Source of the DNA: Burkholderiales bacterium RIFCSPHIGHO2_12_FULL_61_11
GTDB taxonomy: Bacteria; Pseudomonadota; Gammaproteobacteria; Burkholderiales; Burkholderiaceae_C
Direction of reading: 5' to 3'
Assembly (NCBI GenBank): GCA_001770785.1
Contig: MERZ01000123.1
Location: forward strand, 1-7,420
DNA: 7,420 nt
The position numbers and the translations under genes are program-made. Below, piece after piece: positions 5,789-7,420 of the stretch (its first letter is position 1; every line of letters starts with the position of its first letter). Below the pieces are notes generated by a model. The model was not told the origin of the DNA. It saw only the letters and a program-made list of their open reading frames with translations, and did no database searches.

Positions 5789-6769
5789 ATGAACTTCAAA
5801 TCGGCTTTTCAAACCGCTTCGGTTGCTACAGGTTTTATAGCTGCTTGCGCCATTTCCACGGCGACGATGGCCCAATCGGGTGAAAAAGTAGCGGTGTTCA
5901 CCAAAAACCAGACCAACCCGTTTTTCCAGGTCGTGCGCCTCGGTGCCGACAGCGCCGCCAAGCAGATGGGCGCCGTGGTGACGCACTACGTGCCAACCAA
6001 GCCGGACAGCATTCCCGAGCAGATGTCGCAGATCGACGACGTGATCATCAAGAAGCCCAATGCCATCGTATTCACGCCGGTTGATTACAAGGCCATGGGC
6101 GCGGGCGTGCTGAAGATGAATGCGGCCGGCATTCCGGTGGTCAACATCACCGACCGCTCCGAGGCTGGCAAGTTTGTCGCCTTCGTTGGTGCCAGCGACT
6201 ATGAACTCGGGCTGGTCACGGCGCGCCACCTGCTCAAGGCCATGGGCGGCAAGGGCAACATCGTCATTCTCGACGGCGTCAAGGGTTCCATCGTCTCGGC
6301 GGACCGCGCACGCGGCTTTGCCGATGCACTCAAGGAATATCCGCAAGTCAAACTTCTGGCGTCGCAGCCTGGCAACTTCCAGCGTCTGCAGGGCCTGCAG
6401 GTCATGGAAAACCTGATGCAGACCCATGCGCAGATCAACGGTGTGGTGGCAGCCAATGACGCGATGGCGGCCGGTGCCATCGAAGCACTCGAAGGCGCGA
6501 ACCGCAAGGCGCTGGTGGTCGGTATCAACGGTACCAAAGAGGCGGTCGATGCGATCAAGGCTGGCAAGATGCTGGCCAGCGGCGACTACAACGGTTTCCT
6601 GCAGGGCTGCGTCGGCACCATGGTGGCGATCCGCGAGCTGCGCCGGCTGCCGGTGCCCAAGGAGGTCGTGTTCAAGGCTTCAGTGATCGACAAGAGCAAC
6701 TACCAGGCCGTTGACATGCCCGCCGACAAGCGCAGCTGTCCGAAGTGGGAAGAGGCCATCAAGGGTTGA
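5789..6769 (+). CDS. Periplasmic substrate-binding protein of the CUT2 importer (RbsB-like)
   Basis: A 326-residue periplasmic binding protein, type 1 fold (Peripla_BP_4). Residues 1-28 are a Sec signal peptide: Lys4, a hydrophobic stretch and a likely cut after TMA28. The mature protein begins GEKVAVFTKNQTNPFFQVVR. Compared with ribose-binding protein, the stacking Asn-Pro-Phe-Phe (43-46), Asp122-Arg123 (ITDRS), Arg175 (DRARGF), Phe197 (GNFQRLQG) and Asn223-Asp224 (NDAMAAGA) are kept. The position of the ribose-contacting Asp (GFDGT in RbsB) is Asn247 (GINGT), and the later Gln position is about Tyr267. The ligand is therefore probably not plain ribose; this alignment was made by eye. ATG 5789 has AGGAGA at 5777-5782. 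The gene lies 29 bases after the permease stop and behind a hairpin, so its level could be set separately. Cys20 lies in the signal core without a clear lipobox. Confidence 0.93.
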   Translation: MNFKSAFQTASVATGFIAACAISTATMAQSGEKVAVFTKNQTNPFFQVVRLGADSAAKQMGAVVTHYVPTKPDSIPEQMSQIDDVIIKKPNAIVFTPVDYKAMGAGVLKMNAAGIPVVNITDRSEAGKFVAFVGASDYELGLVTARHLLKAMGGKGNIVILDGVKGSIVSADRARGFADALKEYPQVKLLASQPGNFQRLQGLQVMENLMQTHAQINGVVAANDAMAAGAIEALEGANRKALVVGINGTKEAVDAIKAGKMLASGDYNGFLQGCVGTMVAIRELRRLPVPKEVVFKASVIDKSNYQAVDMPADKRSCPKWEEAIKG

Positions 6770-6902
6770 GCCATGACGGTCCCGTTCAGTCCGACCGGCA
6801 AGGATGAATGCGCTGGCTCGGCGCAGGAACAGCCCTGCAGCAAATCAACCGTGTGGAGCGGACATCCCGTCCGTTCTGCCATAATCCCTGTGAGGAGAAC
6901 CC
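6770..6902 (+). promoter_or_regulatory. Intergenic region with possible extended -10 promoter and small dyad
   Basis: This gap separates the binding-protein gene from the flavin oxidoreductase gene. TGCCATAAT at 6877-6885 resembles an extended -10 element (TG-n-CATAAT), and CGGACA at 6859-6864 is a weak -35 at a short 15-base spacing. A 5-bp inverted repeat CGGAC-ATCCC-GTCCG (6859-6873) overlaps that -35 and could be an operator. Another small repeat, GCAGG/CCTGC (6823-6838), has no T tract, so I see no convincing terminator after the binding-protein gene. Read-through from the operon remains possible. Confidence 0.35.
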
Positions 6903-7420
6903 ATGTCCAGCCAGCTTTTTTCCCCGATCGAACTGCGCGGTCTTAAACTGAATAACCGTGTCGTGGTCTCGCCCATGTGCCAGTACATATCAGACGACGG
7001 CTGCGCCAATGACTGGCATCTCATGCATTACGGGCAGTTCTCCATGGGTGCGGGCGGGCTGGTCATCCAGGAGATGACGAACGTCAGTGCGGAAGCGCGC
7101 ATCACGCTCAAATGCGCCGGCATGTATTCGGATGTGCAGGAATCCGCTGCCAAGCGGGTGGTGGATTTCTGCAAGAAATTTGGCACCGCCAAGATGGGCA
7201 TTCAATTGGCGCATGCCGGCAGGAAAGGCTCAACCACGCCACCCGCGCTGGGCGGGAAATCCTTGACCAAAGAAGAAGGCGCTTGGCCAACTTTTGCGCC
7301 ATCGGCCTTGCCTTTCGCGCCCGACTGGCAGGTGCCACAAGCACTGGACAAGGCCGGCATGGACAAGATCAAAGCGGATTTTGTGAACTCGGTCAAGCGG
7401 TCCGAGCGGGTTGGCTACGA
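6903..7420 (+). CDS. Old Yellow Enzyme family NAD(P)H:flavin oxidoreductase (YqjM/XenA class), N-terminal part
   Basis: The frame is open from ATG 6903 to the window end (172 full codons; intact relatives are about 340-370 residues). It starts SQLFSPIELRGLKLNNRVVVSPMCQY, the first strand of the FMN-binding TIM barrel. Cys26 in SPMCQY matches the FMN-tuning cysteine of YqjM, and Tyr28 the accompanying active-site tyrosine. GIQLAHAGRK (99-108) is the class signature contacting FMN, and FAPSALPF (131-138) is also typical. The catalytic His pair lies beyond the edge. Such enzymes use NAD(P)H and FMN to reduce activated C=C bonds of enones, quinones and some nitro compounds in the cytoplasm. GAGGAG at 6892-6897 precedes the start. 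Its place after the dioxygenase-importer operon suggests a reductive step in the same pathway, which is inference. The substrate is unknown. Confidence 0.92.
   Translation, partial: MSSQLFSPIELRGLKLNNRVVVSPMCQYISDDGCANDWHLMHYGQFSMGAGGLVIQEMTNVSAEARITLKCAGMYSDVQESAAKRVVDFCKKFGTAKMGIQLAHAGRKGSTTPPALGGKSLTKEEGAWPTFAPSALPFAPDWQVPQALDKAGMDKIKADFVNSVKRSERVGY

Noticed and set aside
5447..6427. 326-codon - strand open frame across permease 2 and the binding-protein gene
   Set aside because: It is antisense to two well-supported genes and crosses their boundary; its composition is unlike a real protein.
6823..6838. GCAGG/CCTGC hairpin as a terminator for the operon
   Set aside because: The stem is only 5 bp and no T run follows.
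6773..6946. Small 57-codon frame starting ATG just after the binding-protein stop
   Set aside because: No ribosome-binding site, no recognisable motif, and it runs into the flavin oxidoreductase start in another frame. Probably chance.

Overview
The window looks like part of an aromatic-catabolism cluster from a high-GC betaproteobacterium, probably Burkholderiales/Comamonadaceae. This is inferred from the GC-rich third codon positions, the recurring AGGAGA ribosome-binding sites, and the style of the LysR, dehydrogenase and transporter proteins. No rRNA or tRNA gene, mobile element or CRISPR array is visible. The genus cannot be fixed from this sequence alone.

Left edge (1-427): the C-terminal third of a short-chain dehydrogenase ends at 211 on the + strand. 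Facing it on the - strand is a 45-codon remnant of a FAD-dependent aromatic hydroxylase (290-427). The remnant starts 6 bases after the LysR stop codon, so it was probably once co-transcribed with the regulator. Between about 208 and 300 there is no recognisable intact gene.

Regulator and promoter region (434-1477): a complete LysR-type regulator on the - strand is divergent from the main operon. The roughly 117-base gap holds a GACTTT-T-AAAGTC inverted repeat that is a candidate operator.

Main operon (1478-6769, + strand): an intradiol ring-cleavage dioxygenase, most like hydroxyquinol 1,2-dioxygenase, is followed by a complete CUT2 (ribose/AI-2 type) ABC importer in the order ATPase, permease, permease, periplasmic binding protein. 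The first four genes are packed with gaps or overlaps of 4 to 8 bases, so they are almost certainly translationally coupled. A strong GNRA-capped hairpin followed by a T-rich stretch lies at the permease/binding-protein junction and could tune binding-protein expression or protect the upstream mRNA.

Right edge (6903-7420): the N-terminal half of an Old Yellow Enzyme family flavin oxidoreductase (YqjM/XenA class) has its own ribosome-binding site and a possible extended -10 promoter.

Working model (inference): the LysR protein senses an aromatic compound or a metabolite of it. The CUT2 importer brings in a substrate that is then hydroxylated, ring-opened by the dioxygenase to a maleylacetate-type product, and reduced. 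The unusual points are the pairing of a sugar-type importer with a ring-cleavage enzyme, a binding protein with changed ribose-contact residues, and the wrecked hydroxylase gene beside the regulator.
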